Positions 44,243 through 52,745 of a DNA stretch of 64,000 nt are shown here, in pieces. The first letter of the stretch is position 1. Every line of letters begins with the position of its first letter. This stretch comes from CBDCBA01 sp965214125 (GTDB lineage: Bacteria > Planctomycetota > Phycisphaerae > Tepidisphaerales > Tepidisphaeraceae), in the NCBI GenBank assembly GCA_965214125.1, contig CBDCBA010000027.1, forward strand, positions 372,001 through 436,000. Direction: 5' to 3'. A program made the position numbers and the translations under genes. A model generated the notes under the pieces. That model ran no database searches, was not told the DNA's origin, and saw only the letters and a program-made list of their open reading frames with translations.

Positions 44243-44250
44243 CGGCGCCG

Positions 44251-44264
44251 CGTAGATGCGGGCG
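44251..44264 (+). promoter_or_regulatory. Tail-module boundary motif, copy 4
   Basis: CGTAGATGCGGGCG directly before ATG 44265. Confidence 0.55.
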
Positions 44265-44480
44265 ATGGCAGTGCTCGCCCCGGACGCCGTGCGGAGAATC
44301 ATCGAGGCCACCCGGCGCTCAGAAACTCACGGGCGCGAGGGCAAGCGCGGGCCGGAACGCCTGTTCCGCGGCGGCGGCAAAGTAAACTCCGGCACCGAAA
44401 ACTACCAAGTTCTGACGACGCTCGTCGACGCCCAGGGCAACAAGAGCATCGTCTGGAATTTTGTCCGCGCCCACGACTGA
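44265..44480 (+). CDS. Small hypothetical tail-module protein
   Basis: A 71-residue protein starting right after the boundary motif. The N terminus is basic and helical, the C terminus 'NYQVLTTLVDAQGNKSIVWN' is beta-like. No family recognised. An ATG at 44256 lies within the motif. Confidence 0.55.
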   Translation: MAVLAPDAVRRIIEATRRSETHGREGKRGPERLFRGGGKVNSGTENYQVLTTLVDAQGNKSIVWNFVRAHD

Positions 44481-44499
44481 GCAGTACACCCCCACCCCC

Positions 44500-45013
44500 A
44501 TGAGCTTCACCTGGGACATGGACTTCGAGGCGTCGACCGACTGGACGCACGTCGATTTCCTCAACATGTTTGTGGAGGCGATGAATGAGCGCGTGCCGTT
44601 CGGCGCCGCGACGCTTGCGCTCTACCAGCCGGGCGACATCGTCCGCGTCCTTCATGAACAGGGAGACCGACCTGCTGCAATCTCACGTCGCGCCCGATAC
44701 CGATTTGGCAGCTCCGTCGCCCCGGCCGAACCTAAGCGACGATGTGCCGAAGCTGACATGGGCCGACCCACTCGGAGGGCGGCCCCCGGAGCGTCGCCGG
44801 CCCTAAGAGGTGCCGACCCCAGTGGCAGACGCCGACCTCGAAGGCAACCCCGTGCTGACCAGGCAGCGGGCGCTGGTGGCGTTCGGGGGCGACTGGGCGA
44901 GGGCCGAACACGACGGCGGCGGGTGGCAACGGGCGAACGTGCCGCCGGACGTGCTCAGTAACCGCCTCGCCTCGCCCAACGCGGTGGGAGCGTCGGCGGC
45001 GGCGATGCACTAG
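44500..45013 (+). pseudogene. Distal tail protein, 5' part, broken by frameshifts and an IS630-like insertion
   Basis: 'MSFTWDMDFEASTDWTHVDF' opens a protein that loses its frame near 44650; a second frame carries 'MNRETDLLQSHVAPDTDLAA' to a TAA at 44804-44806; the same frame then reads 'LTRQRALVAFGGDWARAEHD' up to 45013, where the IS begins. Whether these are one gene or two is not certain. The last frame resumes after the IS. Confidence 0.5.
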
Positions 45014-45597
45014 TGGTTCATTGCAGCTAATCCGGCCGGTTTTGGTAGACTGCGTCTTCCACGTCATGGAGGACGCGGATGAACACGGCTGCCAACCCGG
45101 ACCACAAGGTGAAGGTCCGGCTCACCGACGAACAACGCTCCGCGCTGGGCCGCCTGATCCGCACCGGAGTTCATCCGGCGGCGCTGCTGATGCGGGCACG
45201 CGTCCTGCTCAAGGCCGACGTCGACGGGCCTGATGCATGGAGCGACACGCGGATCGCCGGCGTGCTCGGCTGCTCGTTCATGACCGTGCGACGGGCGCGG
45301 CAGCAGTTCGCCAGCGAGGGGCTCGATGCGACCCTGCATCGCAAGAAGCCCGCCGGCCGGCAGTACCGCGGCCCAGGCGTACGCCTGGGCGGCAAGCTCG
45401 ACGGCAAGCAGGAAGCGCAGCGGATCGCGGCGGCGTGCTCCGAAGCGCCCGAAGGCCGGCCGCGTTGGACGATGAAGCTGCTGGCGGACAAGCTGGTGGA
45501 GTTGGAGGTGGTCGAGTCGATCGACCCGGCCACCGTCTGGCGGACGCTTCAAAAAAACCAGCTCAAGCCGTGGCTGAAGCAGATGTGGGTGATCCCG

Positions 45598-45619
45598 CGT
45601 GCAGGCGAAGCCTCCACGG
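45598..45619. repeat. Palindromic insert i (22 nt)
   Basis: CGTGCAGGCGAAGCCTCCACGG; stem GTGCAGGC/GCCTCCAC with one mismatch and GAA loop. Confidence 0.7.
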
Positions 45620-45796
45620 CCCAAGTCCAATGCCGCGTTCGTGGCGTACATGGAAAACGTGCTGGACGTCTACGCCCGGCCGCACGATCCCAAGCGTCCG
45701 GTGGTCTGCGTGGACGAAGGCGGCAAGCAGTTGATCGGGGACGTTCGTGAGCCGCTGCCGACGCGGCGGGGGTCGCCGGCCAAAGAGGACAGCCAC

Positions 45797-45868
45797 TACG
45801 TCCGCAACGGCGTTTACGTCCGCAACGGCGTTTACGTCCGCAACGGCGTTTACGTCCGCAACGGCGTG
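45797..45868 (+). repeat. Four tandem 18-bp units in the IS transposase
   Basis: TACGTCCGCAACGGCGTT is repeated four times (last unit ends in G), adding three in-frame YVRNGV copies. Confidence 0.85.
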
Positions 45869-45883
45869 GCCCACCTGTTCATG

Positions 45884-45906
45884 GCCAACGCAGGCTTCGC
45901 CTGCGT
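45884..45906. repeat. Palindromic insert ii (23 nt)
   Basis: GCCA followed by ACGCAGGC ttc GCCTGCGT, a perfect 8-bp stem. Confidence 0.75.
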
Positions 45907-46048
45907 CTCTTCGAGCCGCTGGCGGGCCGGCGACGCGTCGAAGCGACCCAGCGCAAGACGGCGATCGACTTTGCGCGGTTCCTGCAACAGGTCAGCGACG
46001 AGCAGTACCCCGACGCCGAGCAGATCGTGCTGGTCTGCGACAACCTCA

Positions 46049-46082
46049 GGGGCAGGTGAAACCTGCCTCCAACACGGTGTGT
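46049..46082. repeat. Palindromic insert iii (34 nt)
   Basis: Core GGCAGGT gaa ACCTGCC (46051-46067) plus a tail ending CACGGTGTGT. Confidence 0.65.
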
Positions 46083-46198
46083 ACACGCACACGCCGGCGT
46101 GCCTGTACAAGGCGTTGGCCCCGGCCGAGGCGCGTCGGCTGGCACGCCGCTTCGAGTGGCACCACACGCCCAGGCACGGGTCTTGGCTGAACATGGCC

Positions 46199-46221
46199 CG
46201 CGGAGGGCAAGCCCTCCGCTT
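46199..46221. repeat. Palindromic insert iv (23 nt)
   Basis: GCGGAGGGC aa GCCCTCCGC, a perfect 9-bp stem. Confidence 0.75.
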
Positions 46222-46420
46222 GAGACGGAGTTGAGCGTGCTGGCGCGGCAGTGCCTGGACCGCCGCATCCCCGACAAGCCGACGCTGCGGCACGAAGTAA
46301 CGGCCTGGCAGCGTGATCGCAACGCCGCGGTGGTGAAGGTGCACTGGCAGTTCACCACCGCCGACGCTCGCACCAAGCTGCACAAGCTATACCCGTCAAT
46401 CCAGCTGCAATGAACCACTA

Positions 46421-47011
46421 GAGCGATTACATCAGCCCCTGGCTCTTCGATGACCTCCGCGACGCGATCAACCTCTGCCGCGTCTACGTCGTGCCGGCAC
46501 CGCTGTTTGTTGAGCAGCGGTTCTACGACGGGCTATTCGCCGCGCGCCAACCTACGCAAACCGCCATGAGGCGGAAGCGGGCTACAACAGCGAACCGCAC
46601 CGCTGGGACCCGGCGAGCGTCCGCGCCTACGGCGCAGCGAGTCGCCCTAACCAGCTGAGCGACCCGTTCGGCACCCGCCACGCCAACGAACCGGACTGGT
46701 CGGCGAACAACTGGCCCGGCGCCGAGGATGCGCTGGTCGAGATTTGGAGCGGCTCCGCCTGGCAGGGCACGCAGGATCCCACGCACCCGCTGGGTGCAGA
46801 GCCAGGCCCGTCAGACTGGCCCGACACGTCTTACTCGAACGCCGACCCTGACTACGACGCCGAGCAGTACGTAGCCGGCTACCGGGTACTGATCGTCAAG
46901 CTCACGTTGATTGGCATAACGCAGGGGCTGGCCTTCAAAGCTGCCTCGGGCGGCGACGCCGATCCGCCGGACAACCCGAACGACCCAGGCGACGGGCCGG
47001 GCGGGATTTAG
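46421..47011 (+). pseudogene. Distal tail protein, 3' part, frameshifted
   Basis: The text after the IS continues the interrupted gene ('SDYISPWLFDDLRDAINLCR'). Around 46545 the frame changes and 'NRHEAEAGYNSEPHRWDPAS', 'LVEIWSGSAWQGTQDPTHPL' and 'PPDNPNDPGDGPGGI' follow to a TAG at 47009. Likely the receptor-binding or fibre end of the tail. Confidence 0.6.
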
Positions 47012-47023
47012 CCCGGCCGGCGG

Positions 47024-47410
47024 CTACGCCGCCTCGTCGCGGGCGATGCGGTCGACCGCCCACTCGTTCAGGCTCACGCCGGCCGCCCTGGCGGCCTGCT
47101 CGGCCAGTCGGTGAATCTCCGGCGTCGCCCGGACGTTGAACGTGCCCGACTTGGGCAGGTTGGGCTCCACGCCATCGTGCTCGCACTGCTCGAGGTAGGC
47201 GTCGACCGATCCCTCGAAGGCGGCGCGGACCTCGTCGGGGCTGCCGGCCTCGAAGTGGACCACATCCCGGATGCCGTCGACGACGCCCCACAGCAGGCCG
47301 TCGTCGGCGTCGTACTGCACGGCGTCGTACTGCACGGCGGCGGAATAGCCGCGGTGGGAGAGCACGTTCGGGCTGCGACTGCCGTTCTTTGGTTTGCTGG
47401 TCTTGGCCAT
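47024..47410 (-). CDS. HicB-like antitoxin without a HicA partner
   Basis: A 128-residue protein with a HicB-type degenerate RNase H-like N-terminal part ('LWGVVDGIRDVVHFEAGSPD', 'AFEGSVDAYLEQCEHDG') and a C-terminal ribbon-helix-helix-like segment ('AARAAGVSLNEWAVDRIARD'). The AVQYD pentapeptide is duplicated by a 15-bp tandem repeat. No HicA toxin is adjacent; an XRE-type gene lies 30 bp upstream. Confidence 0.75.
   Translation of the reverse strand: MAKTSKPKNGSRSPNVLSHRGYSAAVQYDAVQYDADDGLLWGVVDGIRDVVHFEAGSPDEVRAAFEGSVDAYLEQCEHDGVEPNLPKSGTFNVRATPEIHRLAEQAARAAGVSLNEWAVDRIARDEAA
47306..47335. repeat. Tandem 15-bp duplication in the hicB-like gene
   Basis: GGCGTCGTACTGCAC twice; keeps the frame. 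Confidence 0.8.
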
Positions 47411-47440
47411 GGTTGCGGGGTTCGAAGGCGGCGCGAATCC

Positions 47441-47812
47441 TCACGCCGCTGCCTGCCGCACGAAGGCGGCCGGGTCGCTGGCAATCCAGCGGAGCATCCG
47501 CCGGGCCATCGCGTTCGGGGACCGCTGGCCCTGCTCCCACGAACCCACCAGAACCGTCGACACGCCGATCATCTCGGCGAAGACCGCCTGGCTCACGCCC
47601 AGCGCCGCCCGCACGGCCCGCACCTCGTCCGCGTCCATCGGCGCGGGCGCGGCCACGGCCGCAGTCCGCACCGTGACCAGCGGGTGGTCGGCCAGCGGAG
47701 TGCCGGACGCCTTCGACTCGCGCCTAGCCCGGAGCACCTGCTCCATCCCCTTGAGGGTGGATCCACCGGCGGCGCCGGCGTCAGCCTTCACGGTTAATTC
47801 AGTCTTTGCCAT
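47441..47812 (-). CDS. XRE-family antitoxin (HigA-like)
   Basis: A 123-residue protein. The helix-turn-helix is 'VRAVRAALGVSQAVFAEMIG' and 'WEQGQRSPNAMARRMLRWI' follows, as in HigA/MqsA-like antitoxins. Its start overlaps the end of an upstream RelE-like toxin frame, so toxin comes first in the operon, as in higBA. Confidence 0.78.
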   Translation of the reverse strand: MAKTELTVKADAGAAGGSTLKGMEQVLRARRESKASGTPLADHPLVTVRTAAVAAPAPMDADEVRAVRAALGVSQAVFAEMIGVSTVLVGSWEQGQRSPNAMARRMLRWIASDPAAFVRQAAA

Positions 47813-48157
47813 GGTCGAACTCCTGCTTGAACTCCTTGGCCAGCTCGCGGGCCCTTCGCTTCTCGGCTGCGGTGAGGTTCGCCTTTTCGTTTTTGCCGAA
47901 CACCGACAGCAGCACGATCACGCCGGGGCGGACGAGAGCGAAGTAGCAGACGCGGAACGCGCCGCATTTACTCCAGCCCGACGGGCGTACCGTAGTTTCC
48001 GCAGGCCGCCGGTGCCGGGCATCACCGGCCCGGCCTCCGGATCGCGGCCGATCTGCTGCTGGAGCGCCGCGAGGTCGTCATCCGTCAGACCCAACCCCCG
48101 CCAGCGGGCGGCGAACTCAGCGGCCTCGATGAAGGTGAACGAGATCGCGACGCCCAC
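47800..48157 (-). pseudogene. RelE/HigB-like toxin with a frameshift
   Basis: GTG 48157 starts 'VGVAISFTFIEAAEFAARWR', 'LAALQQQIGRDPEAGPVMPG' and 'GGLRKLRYA'; the text then continues in a shifted frame as 'RPSGWSKCGAFRVCYFALVR' and 'VIVLLSVFGKNEKANLTAAE' to TGA at 47800-47802. Joined, the two parts form a RelE-like mRNA interferase of about 118 residues. A one-base indel near 47985 breaks it, which would leave the antitoxin alone. Confidence 0.7.
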
Positions 48158-48161
48158 ATGA

Positions 48162-48180
48162 TATCTTACACCGTATGATA
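48162..48180 (-). promoter_or_regulatory. Candidate operator/promoter of the toxin-antitoxin operon
   Basis: TATCTTAC acc GTATGATA, 7 of 8 paired positions, 5 bases upstream of the toxin start. AT-rich in a GC-rich setting. Confidence 0.5.
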
Positions 48181-48359
48181 GCGCAAGCATGGGGTCTCGG
48201 TGCGGTAGAACGATTTGCTCGGGCTTCTGCCCGCCGCCGCCAGACGCCGCACACGCGGCCGTGGCCGACTGGTTGCGGCATGATGGCTTCGCCCCCCTCC
48301 TGCGGCCGCGGTGGGTGCCCGACGAGCCGTTGGCCCCGGCCCCCGCCATTTCGACCGCC

Positions 48360-48718
48360 TGATCGCCAGCTTCGCCCGCCGGCTCTCGTAGTCGACCTGC
48401 ACCGTCGCCCCGTCCTCCACGGCGTCGGCGATGTCGTACACGCTCACATACTTCCCGAACACCCCGCGCTTATCCTTGTCCTCGCTGCTGATCAATGTCC
48501 CGGTCCAAACACTCGCGCAGCTCGTCCCGACTCTCCGCCTGCACCGGCGTTTCCCGCAGCAGCGACTTCGCCGCCGAGAACTGCTTGAACAGCTGCCCGT
48601 TCAGGTCGTTGCAGTCCGTCACCACCACCCGCGTCGGGTTCCGCATGATCGGTTGCTGGAGCAGCTTCCCGGCGTACATCGCCATCAAGATGCTCTTGCC
48701 CGACCCCTGCGTGTGTTA
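48360..48718 (-). pseudogene. hsdR remnant (type I restriction subunit)
   Basis: 'TQGSGKSILMAMYAGKLLQQ' (Walker A), 'PTRVVVTDCNDLNGQLFKQF' and 'SAAKSLLRETPVQA' are HsdR sequence; it is then joined out of frame to 'KDKRGVFGKYVSVYDIADAV' and 'EDGATVQVDYESRRAKLAI', a later part of HsdR. Several hundred codons between and both ends are missing. Confidence 0.8.
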
Positions 48719-48738
48719 GAAGTCTCAAGGACGGCAAG

Positions 48739-51498
48739 TCAGGACTTCGCAGCAAGTCGAACAGCTACAAGGCTCAGCAATGCCTTGTAGATGCGTCGGT
48801 AATCGATATCGAGACTGAAGGCATCAAGCACCGCCTGGTCGAAAGTGCGGCGGTCGTCCGCCTCCAGCTCATCGGCGACCTTCATCACCTCGCGGCCGAG
48901 CAGCGGCTTGAATGCCGTCTTCAAAACGGCAGCCGCATCGGCGTCGAGCTGGGCCGGGTCGAGCAGGTGAAGGAACGCCTCGGTGCGGTCCTTATTGAGA
49001 TCGAGGGCTCCGAGCCCGCGGCCGAACCCAATGCCCTCCAGCATGAACACGCCCACGACGCTGTTGAGCAGCGCGTGACACAGTTCGATGTCCACGCTCT
49101 GCCCCGACTTCGGGTCGATCTGCACGAGCCGCTGGTTAACGAACGCCGGCGGGTCCAGGCGGCCCACGAACAACCGCTCGTCGTAGTTGATCGAGGTGAA
49201 CAGCTCGGTGCGACCGTCGGCCCGCATCTCGTACCAATGCAGCTTGGCCTTTGCCAACACGTCCGGCAGCGGACGGCCGGTGCCGTTTACGTCGCCGGCG
49301 AACCGCTCGATCCATGCCAACGCGCCGGTGTGGCCGCGTTGCCGCAGCTCGTCCAGCGTCGCCGAGCAACTGAACGCCTCCCGCTCGGCCGACGCGGTGT
49401 AGCCCTTGGCGTCCTTCAGGTTCATCAGCACCGGGCGGATGTAATCGTCCTCGATGCCGTGCCCTGCCGGCGGGTAGAATATGGCGTCCCAGCCCCGCCG
49501 CTCGCCGCGGCGGATGTCGAACAGCGACCGGAGCGGCACCAGCGGCAAGTCGCGGACCCAATCGACGTCCACGAACTGAGCGCTTCCCGCCAGGCCCAAA
49601 GCGGCGTATTCCTCCAGCTCGGCCGGCTTTACCGAGCGGATCGTCAGCGTCTCGTCTTGCGTCTGGCCCATCTCGATCTGGGCCGCGGCGATCTCCACCG
49701 CCTCCTCGTCCGCCAGCTCGTCCAGCGGCCGCTTGAGCACCACGAAGTGCGTGCCGTCGTCCGTTGCGGCAGCGTCGCCAGGCTTCGGCTTCTCGAGCAC
49801 CAGCAGGTTGGTGACGACTTTGCTGTTCTGGAACCACCGTCCAGCGCCTGACGTGACCACTGCTCGCAGCCGGTAGAACTCGCCGAGCTTCCGGCGGAAA
49901 GCGTCGCCCCAGTCGGTGCCGAGCCAGGCGTTGGTGATGATGATGCCGAGCCGGCCGCCCGGCTCCAGAAGCTCGTGCAACGCGAACGGCAGGTAGGCCG
50001 CGATGTCGGCCCGGCCGGTCAGGTCTTCCTCGAACAGCTCGTTCACGCCGGCGATGGCGTCGCCGTACCGCTTGCGGCCCGCCTGGGCGATAAACGGCAG
50101 GTTGCTCGTGATCGCGTGGAACGTGCCCAACTTCTCGGTAAAAGCGTGGCCGTCGTTCGGGTCTCGGAACTCAAGCTCCGTGCCCGGCTCCAGGTTGAAG
50201 GCGTCCTCGGTGTAGAGCCGCAGCGGGTGCGTCATCAGCTCCGGCTTGGCGACGGCAAAGGTGGCGAGTTGCGCCGCCTGCGGGTCGAGGTCGCCGGCAA
50301 ACACGGACGCGGCGGCCTTCTCGGGCGATGCGCCCGCCGCCAGCTTGAGCTCCAGGTTGGCGCGGGCGATGGTGCCGCTGCCGCAGCACGGGTCGAGCAC
50401 CCGCCCGTCCTCGATGTCCTGCACCGACAGGCGGGCCAGCAGGTCGGCCAGCGGCTTGGGCGTCGTGTACTGGCCGCGGAGCTTCCGGCTGCCCACCGAT
50501 GCCGCGGCCTCCAGGATCGACGACAGCTCCGCCTGATCGACCGCCCCGATGTCGAGGTCCGACAGCAGGCCGTTGAACTGCCGCAGGTGCGACCACGCCA
50601 CGTCCGGCAGCGTCGTCAGCCCGAGGTTGTCGCAGAAGATCGTCCAGAAGTTACAGGCCCGCGACACCTTCTCGAACAGCTCCATCGCCTCGCCGGGCGT
50701 CGTGTTGTCGCCGATGGTGGCCACCGCCCCGGCCCGGCTGTCCCGCCGCCGCAGGACGTGGGCGAACAGCAGCTTGCCGATCCAGTTGACCAGGTTCGCC
50801 TGAGCCAGCGCCGGATACGCCTTGTCCGACTTCCCGCCGCCGTACTCCTCGCCGAGCCGGTCCCACCAGAGCGTCACGCCGGACTTGAGCTTCACGTCCT
50901 TCCGAGCCGCGGCCCGCAGTGCCTCGGCCACCTCGTCCCGGTTCGCCAGCAGCATGGCGGCGACGCCGCCGGTCTCGCTGCGGTAGGCGTCGATAAACGG
51001 CCGCCCCTCCAGCTCGCCCGTCTCCAGCAGTCCGTTGATCGTGCCGAGGATGTCGGCTGCCAGCGTCTCCCACCGCGACCGGGCAGACTCCACGTCGGTG
51101 CGAGCGGTAAGGTCGTCGAGCTCGTCCCACTCCCGCCGCACCTCGAACGTGTCCGTCTCCGGGTCGAGGATGTAAAGCCGAGCCCGGCGGACGTTCCACA
51201 GCACGAAGCTGTCGAGCGTCATGTTGCGGGCCTTCAGTTCGGCGTTGTCGCGGAACTCAGCGTCGCCGATGTCCGTGTCGGGGAACTTCAGCTCCCAGCC
51301 CTGAAGGGTGACGGCGTTGGACGGGTCGCCGAACAGCAGCACGTCGGGAAAGAGGCTGCCGCCCGCCTGGTCCTTCGTCGTGTACTCACCCCCCGCACCA
51401 CGCACGGCGCGGTGCTCGCCCTTGGCGACTGTCTTGAGGTGCGAGATGAGGTCGATGGCCCACGCCCGCTCGTTGTACGTCTTCGCTGTGCCGCTCAT
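48739..51498 (-). CDS. Type IIG-like restriction-modification enzyme (nuclease plus N6-adenine methyltransferase)
   Basis: A 919-residue protein. Near the N terminus 'LFPDVLLF' (Asp52) and 'GWELKFPDT' (Glu69, Lys71) match a PD-(D/E)xK nuclease core. The methyltransferase part has motif I 'VLDPCCGSGTIARANLEL' and motif IV 'ITSNLPFIAQAG', where Leu replaces the second residue of the usual NPPY/F. The C-terminal 300 residues ('LRSLFDIRRGERRGWDAIFY') look like a target recognition domain. It probably methylates and cuts DNA at its own site. It overlaps the upstream methyltransferase by 4 bp. A BREX PglX-like or Eco57I-like origin is also possible. Confidence 0.78.
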   Translation of the reverse strand: MSGTAKTYNERAWAIDLISHLKTVAKGEHRAVRGAGGEYTTKDQAGGSLFPDVLLFGDPSNAVTLQGWELKFPDTDIGDAEFRDNAELKARNMTLDSFVLWNVRRARLYILDPETDTFEVRREWDELDDLTARTDVESARSRWETLAADILGTINGLLETGELEGRPFIDAYRSETGGVAAMLLANRDEVAEALRAAARKDVKLKSGVTLWWDRLGEEYGGGKSDKAYPALAQANLVNWIGKLLFAHVLRRRDSRAGAVATIGDNTTPGEAMELFEKVSRACNFWTIFCDNLGLTTLPDVAWSHLRQFNGLLSDLDIGAVDQAELSSILEAAASVGSRKLRGQYTTPKPLADLLARLSVQDIEDGRVLDPCCGSGTIARANLELKLAAGASPEKAAASVFAGDLDPQAAQLATFAVAKPELMTHPLRLYTEDAFNLEPGTELEFRDPNDGHAFTEKLGTFHAITSNLPFIAQAGRKRYGDAIAGVNELFEEDLTGRADIAAYLPFALHELLEPGGRLGIIITNAWLGTDWGDAFRRKLGEFYRLRAVVTSGAGRWFQNSKVVTNLLVLEKPKPGDAAATDDGTHFVVLKRPLDELADEEAVEIAAAQIEMGQTQDETLTIRSVKPAELEEYAALGLAGSAQFVDVDWVRDLPLVPLRSLFDIRRGERRGWDAIFYPPAGHGIEDDYIRPVLMNLKDAKGYTASAEREAFSCSATLDELRQRGHTGALAWIERFAGDVNGTGRPLPDVLAKAKLHWYEMRADGRTELFTSINYDERLFVGRLDPPAFVNQRLVQIDPKSGQSVDIELCHALLNSVVGVFMLEGIGFGRGLGALDLNKDRTEAFLHLLDPAQLDADAAAVLKTAFKPLLGREVMKVADELEADDRRTFDQAVLDAFSLDIDYRRIYKALLSLVAVRLAAKS

Positions 51499-52409
51499 GC
51501 CACTTGGTGATTGAGTTTGCCGATGATGCGGTCCACGTCGGTCGGCCCGCCCCGCCGCGTGCGATTCTCGTCGATCCGCTGGTCGAGGTTGGTGAACAGC
51601 GGGTCTTGGCGCATCGCGTCCACCTCCGCCAGTCGCCGGCGGGCAACGTCTACGTAGTCGATCTGCTTTTCCTTGAACAGGTGGACCTCCTCGTTCTTCT
51701 CGATGCCGATGTAGCCGCGGCCTTCGACGGCGGCGGACACAAGAAAGCTGCCGCTGCCGGCCGCGTTGTCGAGCACTGTTTCGCCCGGCGCGGTAAACAT
51801 GCGGATCAGGTAGCGGCCGAGGGCGACCGGCTTCTGCGTCGGGTGCCAAACCCGCCCGCCCGACTCGCTCTCGGCCGTCTTGCAGTAGAGGGCGTCGGTC
51901 GGGAACCGCTGCCCGTCGCTCTTGACCTGGACCGGCTTGAAGTCGCCGTAGCTGCCGGTGTACTGGGCCTTTCGGCGGCCCTTGTCGTACGCCTCGCCGG
52001 GCGTCATCACCGGGCGGTAGTCGGGCTGCTTGCCGTAGAAGATGCAAATGTCCTCGTGCTGCCGCAGCGGCTGCCGTCGGGCGTTGAGGAAGTTGGTCGG
52101 CTTGCTCTTGATCCAGACGAACTTGTAGCGGAACCACGCCTCGTTGCTCAACATGAGCCGGGCGGTGAAAAGCCCCTGCGAGGTGAGGGCGATGACGCCG
52201 GTCGGCTTCAGCACGCGGCGGTACTGCTCCCAAAGCGGCTCAAGCGGGATCACGCTGTCCCACTTGTTCTGCGTCGTGCCGTAGGGCAAATCGCACAGGA
52301 CCATGTTAATAGAGCCGTCGGGTAGCCCCTTCATGACTTCCAGGCAATCGCCTTCGTGAATGGAACGAGTGATCGCCTTCAACGTGACCACCTTACAGCC
52401 TGCTGACAT
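51495..52409 (-). CDS. Site-specific DNA methyltransferase (beta class)
   Basis: A 304-residue methyltransferase with catalytic motif IV first: 'INMVLCDLPYGTTQNKWDSV' (Asp40-Leu-Pro-Tyr), later 'RVWHPTQKPVALGRYLIRMF' and the AdoMet motif 'VLDNAAGSGSFLVSAA'. This is the beta order of N4-cytosine or N6-adenine enzymes. It is the first gene of a coupled pair with the type IIG-like enzyme. Confidence 0.85.
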   Translation of the reverse strand: MSAGCKVVTLKAITRSIHEGDCLEVMKGLPDGSINMVLCDLPYGTTQNKWDSVIPLEPLWEQYRRVLKPTGVIALTSQGLFTARLMLSNEAWFRYKFVWIKSKPTNFLNARRQPLRQHEDICIFYGKQPDYRPVMTPGEAYDKGRRKAQYTGSYGDFKPVQVKSDGQRFPTDALYCKTAESESGGRVWHPTQKPVALGRYLIRMFTAPGETVLDNAAGSGSFLVSAAVEGRGYIGIEKNEEVHLFKEKQIDYVDVARRRLAEVDAMRQDPLFTNLDQRIDENRTRRGGPTDVDRIIGKLNHQVA

Positions 52410-52422
52410 CGGCGGCTACTTA

Positions 52423-52745
52423 TCATCGCTGCCACGTCATCGAGATCGGCTGTGCCGGAGTGGATGCATAAGCCGGAATGAGTGCATAAGCTGCTGATGT
52501 GAAGCCGACGTCGCGGGCATTGAGGAACAGCACCTCGCTTTGCCGGTCCCGCTTGCCGTCCCTCGCCCCACCACCCGTCTTGTTCTTCGTCAGCAGCCAG
52601 ATGCAGGCGGGGATTTGGGGGTTAGTGAAGAGCTGGCCGGGCAGGGCAACCATGCACTCGACGATGTCGGTTTACACCAGGGCCCGGCGGATGCCGCCCT
52701 CGCCGCCGCTCAACGGCGGGTTGGCCATCACAACGTCGGCCCCCG
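52423..52745 (-). pseudogene. hsdM remnant (type I methyltransferase)
   Basis: 'GADVVMANPPLSGGEGGIRR' joins motif IV of HsdM directly to a later part, so a middle stretch is deleted. After 'ALV' there is an in-frame TAA (52672-52674), then 'TDIVECMVALPGQLFTNPQI' and 'ACIWLLTKNKTGG' continue in the same frame. The rest of the gene is absent. Confidence 0.8.

Larger units (their letters stand above)
45079..46413 (+). pseudogene. IS630 family transposase with four palindromic inserts
   Basis: The N-terminal helix-turn-helix ('IAGVLGCSFMTVRRARQQFA') and the DDE part ('RPVVCVDEGGKQLIGDVREP', 'EQIVLVCDNL', 'EWHHTPRHGSWLN') are recognisable but lie in different frames. The four frame changes coincide with extra palindromic sequences at 45598-45619, 45884-45906, 46049-46082 and 46199-46221; removing 22, 23, 34 and 23 bases restores one continuous frame to 'LHKLYPSIQLQ'. 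A YVRNGV codon block is also repeated four times at 45797-45868. Confidence 0.8.
45011..46420 (+). mobile_element. IS630-family insertion sequence
   Basis: Perfect terminal inverted repeats GTGGTTCATTGCAGCT (45013-45028 and 46403-46418) are flanked on both sides by TA, the target duplication of IS630/Tc1 elements. One transposase gene fills it. It interrupts a phage tail gene. The transposase is inactivated by small inserts, so the element itself is dead. Confidence 0.85.

Noticed and set aside
44654..44806. Independent 50-codon gene in the tail module
   Set aside because: It lacks the boundary motif found at the other starts and is in phase with the next fragment, so it is treated as part of the broken distal tail gene.
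45797..45868. CRISPR-like array
   Set aside because: Four direct 18-bp units without spacers, in frame inside a transposase; a tandem expansion.
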